From positions 62,001 to 126,000 of the forward strand of contig NZ_BMRZ01000017.1 in NCBI RefSeq assembly GCF_014648895.1: a stretch of DNA of 64,000 nt, read 5' to 3'. Both the position numbers and the translations under genes were made by a program. This DNA is from Streptomyces tanashiensis. GTDB lineage: Bacteria > Actinomycetota > Actinomycetes > Streptomycetales > Streptomycetaceae. Of this stretch, positions 10,018-17,700 are shown in pieces. Below the pieces are notes generated by a model. It saw only the letters and a list, made by a program, of their open reading frames with translations. It had not been told where the DNA came from and made no database searches. How positions within the stretch are numbered: the first letter of the stretch is position 1; every line of letters begins with the position of its first letter.

Positions 10018-10976
10018 AGCAGCTCCTTGTAGGTGTCGTAGTCGGCGTCGGGCTCGCCGGTGGGCCGGTAGTGGTCGGGGTAGCGGCCGTCCTCGCTCCA
10101 CACGGGTTCGACGCGCAGGCCCATGCGGACCTGGTCGTAGGGGATGCCGCCGATGCGGCCGTGGAGGGCGAGCCCGGCGCCGTCGAGGGCGATGTGGGCG
10201 TAGACGTACGGGACCTCGATGTCGAGGTTCTTCGCCTTGATGTTGACGATGCAGAAGGTGGTGACGGTGCCGCGGGGGCCGACCTCGACCTGGTCGGTGG
10301 TGGCGACGCCGCAGGTGGGGCAGGCGCCGCGGGGCGGCACGTACACCTTGGCGCAGGAGGGGCAGCGTTCGCCCACGGTGCGGCGCTCGCCGAGGGCGTG
10401 CAGATAGCGGGTCTGGGCGCGGCCGGGGCTGTACGTGTAGTCGAGGCGGGCCGGGGCGACGATGCCGGTCACCGGTGCGTCGAACCGGCCGTCGTGCGGG
10501 GCCGGTTCGTGCTCCCGCGCGCTCTCGTGCGGTTCGAAGCAGGCGATGTCCGTGATGGCGCCGGCGCGTTCGGCGGCCCAGCGGATCCGCACCCGCAGAC
10601 CGGTGCGGACGGCTTCGGGGCCGGGGGCGTCGAGGGCGTGCAGGAGGGCGGTGTCGGCGCCGTCGAGACGGACGAGGACCCAGGCGAAGGGGGTCGCGAG
10701 GGGCTGCCCGGGCCGGGGCTCGGGGTTCCAGGCCCAGGTGGTGACGGTGCCGGTGGTGGCGACCTCGACGAGCTCGCGGAGCTCCGCGGCGGTCGCGGGG
10801 TCGTACTCGACGGGTGGGACGAGCACCTCACCCGCCTCGGTGCGCACACCGAGGACGGTGCGCTCGCGCAGTCCGGTGAGGAAGGCGGACTGGACGGGGC
10901 CGAGGGAGCGGGTGAAGGGGAACTCGACGACGAGGGGGGCGCGGAGGGCCTCCGGCGGTGGGGTGACGGCTGTCAT
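10014..10976 (-). CDS. Tandem DUF35 OB-fold/zinc-ribbon acyl-CoA-associated protein
   Basis: A 320-aa protein with two DUF35-like halves. Residues ~15-150 form an OB-fold-like copy without cysteines. Residues ~185-300 have a rubredoxin-like zinc ribbon (Cys205, 208, 219 and 222 in GERCPSCAKVYVPPRGACPTC) followed by the OB fold (VEVGPRGTVTTFCIVNIKAK). DUF35 proteins bind acyl-CoA and act as obligate partners of thiolase-like enzymes or as hydratase subunits. Here the gene is the first of three overlapping minus-strand genes with both thiolase-fold proteins, which argues for one complex. The ATG at 10976 is followed by the expected N-terminus. A strong terminator lies between it and the upstream enoyl-CoA hydratase gene, so the trio has its own promoter in 10977-11053. 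Confidence 0.88.
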   Translation of the reverse strand: MTAVTPPPEALRAPLVVEFPFTRSLGPVQSAFLTGLRERTVLGVRTEAGEVLVPPVEYDPATAAELRELVEVATTGTVTTWAWNPEPRPGQPLATPFAWVLVRLDGADTALLHALDAPGPEAVRTGLRVRIRWAAERAGAITDIACFEPHESAREHEPAPHDGRFDAPVTGIVAPARLDYTYSPGRAQTRYLHALGERRTVGERCPSCAKVYVPPRGACPTCGVATTDQVEVGPRGTVTTFCIVNIKAKNLDIEVPYVYAHIALDGAGLALHGRIGGIPYDQVRMGLRVEPVWSEDGRYPDHYRPTGEPDADYDTYKELL

Positions 10977-11053
10977 GGGACGGCTCCTTGGGGTGCGGCG
11001 GGCGGGGCGGGGAGGGGTGACTTCAGCCCCGTCGGCGTTAGAGGCGCGGGGGT

Positions 11054-11072
11054 CCGGGGGCGGAGCCCCCGG
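11054..11072 (-). terminator. Hairpin terminator after the enoyl-CoA hydratase gene
   Basis: A perfect 8-bp stem, CCGGGGGC (11054-11061) with GCCCCCGG (11065-11072), closes over a GGA loop. It lies 29 bases beyond the hydratase stop and upstream of the DUF35 operon. Short GC hairpins of this form are frequent gene ends in Streptomyces. Confidence 0.75.
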
Positions 11073-11101
11073 TTACGGGACGGGGCGGGATGGGGAACGA
11101 G

Positions 11102-11902
11102 TCACTCCCTCCGGTACACCGGCGCCCGCTTCTCCGCGAACGCCCTCGCCCCCTCCTTCGCGTCCGCCGTGTCGAAGATCGGCCACCCCCGCTTCAGCTC
11201 GGCGGCGAGCCCCTCCGTCTCGGTCATCTCGGCCGTCTCGTACACCGACGCCTTCACCGCCTCCACGGCCAGCGGCCCGCACGCGTTGATGCGTTCGGCG
11301 ATGTCGAGGGCGGCGTCGAGGGCGGTGCCGTCGGGGACCACGCGTCCGACGAGGCCGATGGCGGCGGCTTCCCCGGCGCTGTACGGGCGGCCGGTGAGGA
11401 GCATTTCGAGGGCGTGGGTGCGGGCGATCTGGCGGGGCAGGCGGACGGTGGAGCCCCCGATGGGGAAGAGGCCCCGCCGGACCTCGAAGAGGCCGAAGGT
11501 GGCGGAGGCCGCGGCGACCCTGATGTCGGTGCCCTGGAGGATCTCGGTGCCGCCGGCGACGCAGTACCCCTCGACGGCGGCGATGACCGGCTTGCGGGGG
11601 CGGTGGTGGCGGAGCATCGCCTTCCAGTGCAGGTCGGGGTCGGCCTTGAGCCGGTCCCGGTACTGCTCGCCCTCCATGCCCTTCCCCGCCAGGGCCTTGA
11701 GGTCCATGCCGGCGCAGAAGGCACCGCCCGCGCCGGTGAGGACGACGGAGCGGACGCCGTCGTCGGCGTCGGCCTCCAGCCAGCCGTCGTACAGGCCGAC
11801 GAGCATCGGCAGTGAGAGGGCGTTCTTGGCCTCGGGTCGGTTCAAGGTGAGGACGAGCGTGGCGCCTTCGCGCCGGACGCTGAGGTGTTCGGTGCCGCCC
11901 AT
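11102..11902 (-). CDS. Enoyl-CoA hydratase/isomerase (crotonase family)
   Basis: A 266-aa crotonase-fold enzyme, predicted to hydrate or isomerise 2-enoyl-CoA thioesters. The oxyanion-hole segment GAGGAFCAGMDLKAL and the second motif AVEGYCVAGGTEILQGTDIRVA are present, followed by FEVRRGLFPIGGS, where the Glu/Gly region sits. Length is normal. The ATG at 11902 (MGGTEHLSVRREG) is preferred over an upstream in-frame ATG at 11959 because a GGAGACGGGAGA ribosome site lies just before it. It is divergent from an acyl-CoA synthetase; the shared promoter region contains two candidate operators (11925-11938 and 11966-11982). A terminator follows. This is probably a side-chain or fatty-acid beta-oxidation enzyme; the exact substrate is not evident. 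Confidence 0.92.
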   Translation of the reverse strand: MGGTEHLSVRREGATLVLTLNRPEAKNALSLPMLVGLYDGWLEADADDGVRSVVLTGAGGAFCAGMDLKALAGKGMEGEQYRDRLKADPDLHWKAMLRHHRPRKPVIAAVEGYCVAGGTEILQGTDIRVAAASATFGLFEVRRGLFPIGGSTVRLPRQIARTHALEMLLTGRPYSAGEAAAIGLVGRVVPDGTALDAALDIAERINACGPLAVEAVKASVYETAEMTETEGLAAELKRGWPIFDTADAKEGARAFAEKRAPVYRRE

Positions 11903-11924
11903 GGGGGTCTCCCGTCTCCAGTTC

Positions 11925-11938
11925 TGGAACAGGTTGCA
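11925..11938. promoter_or_regulatory. KstR-like operator candidate
   Basis: TGGAACAGGTTGCA fits the pattern TnnAACnnGTTnnA described for the TetR-family regulator KstR of actinobacterial steroid/lipid catabolism. It is 22 bases upstream of the enoyl-CoA hydratase start. A second match occurs ahead of the acyl-CoA dehydrogenase gene at 51085. No kstR gene is visible in the window. Confidence 0.45.
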
Positions 11939-11965
11939 GGAGCCGGGGGTCCAGTTCAATAGTTT

Positions 11966-11982
11966 TCTGACACTCAGTCAGA
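11966..11982. promoter_or_regulatory. Inverted-repeat operator TCTGAC-N5-GTCAGA in the hydratase/synthetase divergent promoter
   Basis: The 17-bp element has perfect 6-bp arms (11966-11971 and 11977-11982) in an AT-rich stretch between the divergent genes. The same layout, TCTGA-N7-TCAGA followed by TTCTT, occurs at 35723-35739 upstream of the nitronate monooxygenase operon. A TetR- or MarR-type repressor is the likely binder. Confidence 0.6.
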
Positions 11983-12076
11983 TTCTTCTGCGCACCCCCT
12001 TCCCCCGGCGACCGGTCGGCGCTCTAATGACCGCCACGTCCATGAGAGCCAGTGCGAGCCGGGGTCAGGAGGAACG

Positions 12077-13714
12077 GTGGAGTACAACCTTGCCGACCTG
12101 TTCGAATCGGTCGTCGACGTGGTCCCCGACCGCGAAGCGCTGGTGTACGTCGACCATCCGGGCACGGGCGCGGAGCGCCGGCTCACCTACGCCGAGCTCG
12201 ACGCCGCCGCCAACCGGCTCGCGCACCACCTGATCGACGCGGGCATCCGCCCCGGCGAGCACCTCGGCCTCCACCTCTACAACGGCGTCGAGTACCTGCA
12301 GACCGTCCTGGCCTGCCTCAAGGCCCGGATCGTGCCGGTCAATGTGAACTACCGTTATGTGGAAGAGGAGTTGGTCTACCTCTACCGGGACGCGGATCTC
12401 GCCGCGCTCGTCTTCGACGCCGAGTTCACCGGCCGGGTCGCGGCGGCGCTGCCGCAGACGGAGAAGCTGCGGCACCTCGTGCGGGTGGGGACCCCGCCCG
12501 AGGACACCCCCGGCGGCCCGGCGCTCGACTGCGTCGCGTTCACGGAGGCGGAGGCCTCCGGTTCGCCCGGGCGCGGCTTCGGAACCCGCTCGCCCGACGA
12601 CCTCTTCATCATCTACACCGGCGGCACGACCGGCATGCCCAAGGGCGTCCTGTGGCGCCAGGAGGACCTCTTCTTCGCGGGGCTCTTCGGGGGCGACCCC
12701 TCGGGCGAGCCCGTCAAGCGCCCCGAGGAGCTGGCCGAGCGGGTCGCGGCCGGCGGCGCCGGCATCACCTTCTTCCCCGCGCCGCCCCTCATGCACGGCA
12801 CCTCCACGCTGACGGCGTTCATCGCCCTCAACTACGGGCAGCGGGTCGTCCTGCACCGCAAGTACGTGCCCGAGGAGGTGCTGCGCACCCTGGAGAAGGA
12901 GAAGGTGTCCAGCATCTCCCTGGTCGGGGACGCGATGCTGCGCCCGCTCGTGGACGCGCTGCGCGGCCCGCTCAGGGGCACGGACCTCTCCGCCCTCTTC
13001 AGCCTCTCCTCGTCCGGGGCGATCATGTCCGAGACGGTGCGGGCCCAGCTCCAGGAGCTCATGCCGAACGTCCTGCTCCTCAACAACTTCGGCTCCACCG
13101 AGTCCGGTTCCAACGGGCGCGCGACCGACGACTCGGGCCCCGCCAAGGGCTTCCGGCTGCACGTCAACGAGCGCACCCAGGTCGTCGACCCGGCGACCCG
13201 GGTCCCCGTCGCACCAGGAGAGACCGGCCGCCTCGCCCAGCGCGGCCACGTGCCGCTCGGCTACTACAACGACCCGGCCAAGACCGCCGAGACCTTCTTC
13301 GAGCGGGACGGGGTGCGGTGGGTGCTCCTCGGCGACATGGCCACCGTGGACGAGAGCGGGGTGGTCACCGTCCTGGGCCGCGGCTCCCAGTGCATCAACA
13401 CCGGTGGCGAGAAGGTCTATCCGGAGGAGGTGGAGCAGGCGCTGAAGTCCCACCCCGACGTGTACGACGCGCTGGTCGCCGGAGTCCCCGACGCCCGCTG
13501 GGGCAACCACGTCGCCGCCGTCGTCCAGCTCAGGGACGGGGCGGGAACACTGGACCTGGAGTCCGTCCAGACCCACTGCCGGCAGCAGCTGGCGGGCTAC
13601 AAGGTCCCCCGCCAGCTGGTCCTCACCGACCGCATCCAGCGCTCCCCCAGCGGCAAGGCGGACTACCGCTGGGCGCGCGCGGTGGCGGTCGAGGCGGACA
13701 CGGAGACCGCCTGA
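12077..13714 (+). CDS. Acyl-CoA synthetase (AMP-forming, FadD-like)
   Basis: A 545-aa ANL-superfamily ligase that activates a carboxylic acid to its CoA thioester through an acyl-adenylate. The P-loop-like A3 motif IIYTGGTTGMPKGVLW is at about residues 177-193, the A5-like NNFGSTESG near 337, the A8 region GDMATVDESGVVTVLGR near 418, and the catalytic A10 lysine in SPSGKADYRW near the end. A GTG start at 12077 follows an ideal AGGAGG site (12067-12072). It is divergent from the enoyl-CoA hydratase and converges on the toxin-immunity pair with a 5-base gap. It likely primes substrates for the adjacent Ltp/DUF35/hydratase genes; chain type is unknown. Confidence 0.93.
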   Translation: MEYNLADLFESVVDVVPDREALVYVDHPGTGAERRLTYAELDAAANRLAHHLIDAGIRPGEHLGLHLYNGVEYLQTVLACLKARIVPVNVNYRYVEEELVYLYRDADLAALVFDAEFTGRVAAALPQTEKLRHLVRVGTPPEDTPGGPALDCVAFTEAEASGSPGRGFGTRSPDDLFIIYTGGTTGMPKGVLWRQEDLFFAGLFGGDPSGEPVKRPEELAERVAAGGAGITFFPAPPLMHGTSTLTAFIALNYGQRVVLHRKYVPEEVLRTLEKEKVSSISLVGDAMLRPLVDALRGPLRGTDLSALFSLSSSGAIMSETVRAQLQELMPNVLLLNNFGSTESGSNGRATDDSGPAKGFRLHVNERTQVVDPATRVPVAPGETGRLAQRGHVPLGYYNDPAKTAETFFERDGVRWVLLGDMATVDESGVVTVLGRGSQCINTGGEKVYPEEVEQALKSHPDVYDALVAGVPDARWGNHVAAVVQLRDGAGTLDLESVQTHCRQQLAGYKVPRQLVLTDRIQRSPSGKADYRWARAVAVEADTETA

Positions 13715-13719
13715 GGGAG

Positions 13720-14724
13720 TCAGCCGGTACGCCACCTGTTCACGGTGTCCCCGTCGAAGGTGAGCCAGGTGCCGTCGCCGAGCGGCAGCACCCGGGACAC
13801 CGGCTCGCCGCCCGTGGGATACGTGACCTCGGCACGCGGGCGCAGGTCGACGGCGTCGAGCAGCACGTGCCGGCACTCCTCCTCCCACGGGTCCTCGCCC
13901 ACCGCGGCGAGGACCCGCGTCGCGTCGAGGAAGCCGGGCCGTCCCATGAAGACCAGGTCGCCGGGGAGGACGTCGTCCGCCCGCGCCACCGTGCGGGGGT
14001 GCGCGGGAACGTCGTAGCGGGTGAGCTGCTCCCCGGCGACGGCGACGGTCAGGAACGCACCGGCCCGGTCGCTGCTGCCCGTGAAGGGTTCGTCGAAGCC
14101 GCCGACGCGCGTGACCGCGAGCTCCTTCCCCGCGAGGGCGGCGAGCAGGGAGTAGGCCTCCTCCTGTCCCTGCGCCGCGTCGAGGAAGAGGTCCGCCGAC
14201 CCGGCGGGGCCGAGCGGCTGCTGGAACTCGTACGTCCCCCAGCTCGTCGGGAGCGGCGCCTCGGCCAGGACCACGCCGGTCGCCAGGTCCAGGGCCAGGA
14301 GCACCTCGGCCCGGTCGGTCTCCAGGGCGGGCTGCACGACGGCGAGCAGTGCGGTCCCGGAGGGGTCGGGGGCGCAGGCGCCCCGGGCTCCGCTCGGCCA
14401 CGGACGGTGCGCGAGGGCCCATCGGACGGTTCCGTCCGCCTCCTGGACGGTGACGGAGTCGCGGCCGCTCACGGCCAGTCCGCCGCCGGGGAGGGGGCTG
14501 ACGGACACGCCCTCCCCGTCGGACAGCCGGCCGCCGTACCGGGTGTCGAAGACGGCGCCGGTGTCGCCCGACACGCGGCCCACCTCCACGGACACGCCGT
14601 TCCGGGCGACGATCCAGTGCGCGCCGTTCCTGACGAGCAGGCAGTCGAGCTGCCCCAGCGCCGAGCCGAGCCCCGGCAGGTCCTCGGTGGCGGTGAGCTC
14701 GGCTCCGACGGCTTCGTACTCCAT
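13720..14724 (-). CDS. Candidate immunity protein for the adjacent RHS deaminase toxin (unknown family)
   Basis: A 334-aa acidic, soluble protein starting MEYEAVGAELTATEDLPG. The body is rich in short beta-strand and turn patterns (for example LLVRNGAHWIVARNGVSVEV, LLALDLATGVVLAEAPL, VSRVLPLGDGTWLTFDGDTVNRW), which suggests a beta-propeller-like repeat fold. I recognise no catalytic motif or known immunity family. Its ATG is 7 bases after the toxin stop codon, with GAGGAAGAAG inside the toxin's last codons as ribosome site, so the genes are cotranscribed toxin-first, the usual layout of polymorphic toxin-immunity pairs. Function is inferred from position only; it could also be an unrelated protein. 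Confidence 0.6.
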   Translation of the reverse strand: MEYEAVGAELTATEDLPGLGSALGQLDCLLVRNGAHWIVARNGVSVEVGRVSGDTGAVFDTRYGGRLSDGEGVSVSPLPGGGLAVSGRDSVTVQEADGTVRWALAHRPWPSGARGACAPDPSGTALLAVVQPALETDRAEVLLALDLATGVVLAEAPLPTSWGTYEFQQPLGPAGSADLFLDAAQGQEEAYSLLAALAGKELAVTRVGGFDEPFTGSSDRAGAFLTVAVAGEQLTRYDVPAHPRTVARADDVLPGDLVFMGRPGFLDATRVLAAVGEDPWEEECRHVLLDAVDLRPRAEVTYPTGGEPVSRVLPLGDGTWLTFDGDTVNRWRTG

Positions 14725-14731
14725 GGTCTGC

Positions 14732-17700
14732 CTACTTCTTCCTCAGGTAGTTGTCGGGCCAGTAGAACTTTAGATAGGTGCCGTTGGGTTCGTAGTACGC
14801 GACGACCTTGCCGTCGCCGGCCGCGGCGCGGATGATCGGCGGGCAGACGTCCGGGCAGACCGGCCGGGAGGCCGCGCCGTGGGTCGGGAGCCAGCTCTCC
14901 CCGCCGTTCGCCTGGTGCCTCCGGTTCAGGAAGTGGAGGATGTTCTGTTCGGCGTGGCCGCCCCGTTCCCCGGGCGGGGGCTTGGGCAGGTACTCGTCCG
15001 ACGGGATCGGGATGAGCCCCATCTCCTCGGCCAGCTTCAGCTGGGCCTTGTTCAGCGGCACCCTGCTGGTGCCCGCGACGAACATGCGGGGACCCTTCGG
15101 GGTGATCGCGTGGATGACCGAGACGGTCTGGTACTTCCGCTTGTCCTCCGGGAAGACGTGCGCGATCTTCGTGGCCATGTCCTGGAGCGCCTGGAGGCAC
15201 GGCGCGAGGCCCAGGGGGTCCGACTCGGTGAGCGGGTCGGCGATGTACCCGACGGGGTTGGGCGCGGGGTCGAGGCCGAGCGGGTCGGGGGTGACGTAGC
15301 GGCCGGCCTCCGGGTCGTAGTGCCGGAAGCAGTTGTAGTGGAGGCCGGTCTCCGGGTCCGCGTACTGGCCGGGGAAGCGGAGCGGTGTGTACGCGTCGGC
15401 GTCCTGGTTCCAGCTGGTGACGCCCCAGTGGGTGGCCCGGCTGTGCCAGGCGATCCGGCCCGTCCCGTCGACGAGTTCGGTGGGGGTGCCGATGAGGTCG
15501 GTCACGATCGCGAAGAACCGTGCGTCGACCCCGGCCCGGCCGTCGTCGTCCGGGCCCGCCCCGTCCTCGCCCGCCCCGCCCGGGGCCGGGGTCCGGTGCT
15601 CGAACTGGGCCAGCGGGCGGAGGCCGTCGTGCTCCCAGGTGAGTGTGGTGGTGCTGTCGGTCTGTTCGACCAGCCGCGCGTCGTCCCAGGTGAACAGCGT
15701 CTCCGCGACGACGGCCCCGTCGGGCCCGTGCCGCCGCTTCGCCGTCCGCCGGCCGAACGCGTCGTACGCGTACGTCCACAGCACGCCGTCGGGTGTCGTG
15801 CACGAGGTCAGCCGGTCCTCGGCGTCCCAGGTGTACCGCCAGACGTCGGGCCTGCGGGAGAGCCGCTTCCTGCGTCGCTCGACGACCCGCCCCGCGGCGT
15901 CGTGGGTGTAGCTCATGGCGCCGGCGGTGCGGACGGACGTGCCCTCGTATCCGCGGGGGCCCCGCGACTCGGTGTGCGGCGCGCGGTCCGGCCACTGGGC
16001 CGAGGTCTGGTTGCCCTCGATGTCGTAGGCGTACGTCTCGGTCCAGCCGGGGGCGTCGATCCTCAGCGCGCGCCCGGCCGGATCGCGGTCGAAGGCGCGG
16101 GTCTGTCCCGTGATCAGGTCGGTGACGGCACGCACCCGGTCGTCGGGCCGGTAGTCGTACGCGCGCGAGCGCAGCAGGCGGCCCGGTACGGCGAGGGTCT
16201 GCTCCCGGATCCTGCCCGCGCCGTCCCAGTCGGTGGAGAGCGTCACCGGGGCGTCCAGGGGTCCGAGGGTGCGGCTCACCTCCCTGCCGAGCGCGTCGTG
16301 GACGAAGTCCAGGGTGTGGCCCGCGAGGTCGAGCGCCGAGCGGTTGCCGTGCGCGTCGTAGGTCAGCGTGGTGGTCACGCCGCCCGGTGTGGTCCGGCCG
16401 GTGCGCCGGCCGAGTGCGTCATGGGTGAAGCGCGTGGTGCGGCCGTCGACGGTCTCGGCGGTGACCCGGCCGCGGTCGTCGCGTGCGATGGTGAGGGCCG
16501 ACTGCGGCGAGGTCGCCGAGGTCAGGCGTCCCATCACGTCGTGGGTGAGGCGGGTGACGATGCCGTCCGCGTCCTTGGCGACCAGCAGGCCGTCGTCGTC
16601 GAAGTGGTGCGTGACGGTCTGGCCGAGGACGTTCCTCCGCGCGCTCCACCGGCCCGCGGGGTCGTAGGCGTAGTGGACCGCGCGGCCGTCGAAGTCGGTC
16701 TCCGAGACGACGCGGCCGACGGTGTCGTAGGCGTACCGCCAGGCGCGGCCGGCGGCGTTGCGGACCTCGGTGAGGCGCAGCTCGGTGTCGTAGGCGAACT
16801 CATGGCGTGCGCCGTCCGGCGTGGTCCGGGCCGAGGGGAGGTCGAAGTGGGTGTACTCGTGGAGGGTGAGGCCGCCGGGACCGGCCTCGGCGACGCAGTT
16901 GCCCTCGCCGTCGTACTCCCAGGTGTGCGTGGTGCCGTCCGGAGCGGTCCGCCGTGCCGGCAGGCCCTCGACGGTCCATTCGAGGGTGGTGACGGCGCCG
17001 CCCGCGTCGGCGGTGACCGGGCGGCCGAAGGCGTCGCGGGTGAACGTGACGGTGTTCCCCGCCTGGTCGGTGCGGGAGAGCGGCAGACCGGCCCGGTCCG
17101 GCACGAAGCTCTCCGTGCGGTCGTCGATGTCGGTGATGGAGAGCAGTGCGCCGTGTCCGTCGTACGTGAAGCGGACCGCGGAGCCGTCCGGGCCCACCAG
17201 CGTCAGCTGGTTGCCGCGCTCGTCGTACGTCCGGGTCCAGCGCGCGCCGTTCGGGGCGGTCGTGGCGACCGGCATGCCGTGTTCGTCGTACTCGGCCGTG
17301 GTCACGGCGCCGCCGGGCGTCGTGACGGCCGTGAGGTGCCCGTCGTCGTCCCAGGTCCAGGTCGCGGTCCTGCCGTGGGTGTCGACGCGGCTCAGGAGCC
17401 GGTCGTAGCGGTCCCAGGCCTGGCTGACGGTGTTGCCGAGCGGGTCGGTCTCGGCGACGACCTGGAGCCGGTCGTTGAGGAGGAAGACGGTGGTGGCGCC
17501 CGTGGAGTCGGTGTAGCGGGTGGTGCGCCGCTCGGTGTCGTAGGCGAACGCGGAGGAGAGGTGTCCGTCGGGTCCGACGGTCTCGACGACGCGTCCGGCG
17601 CCGTCGTACCAGTAGCGGAAGGTGGAGCCGTTGCGGTCGGTCCAGGAGGTGACCCGGGCGGCTTGGTCGTACGTGAGGCGCAGCGGCAGGCCCGAGGAGT

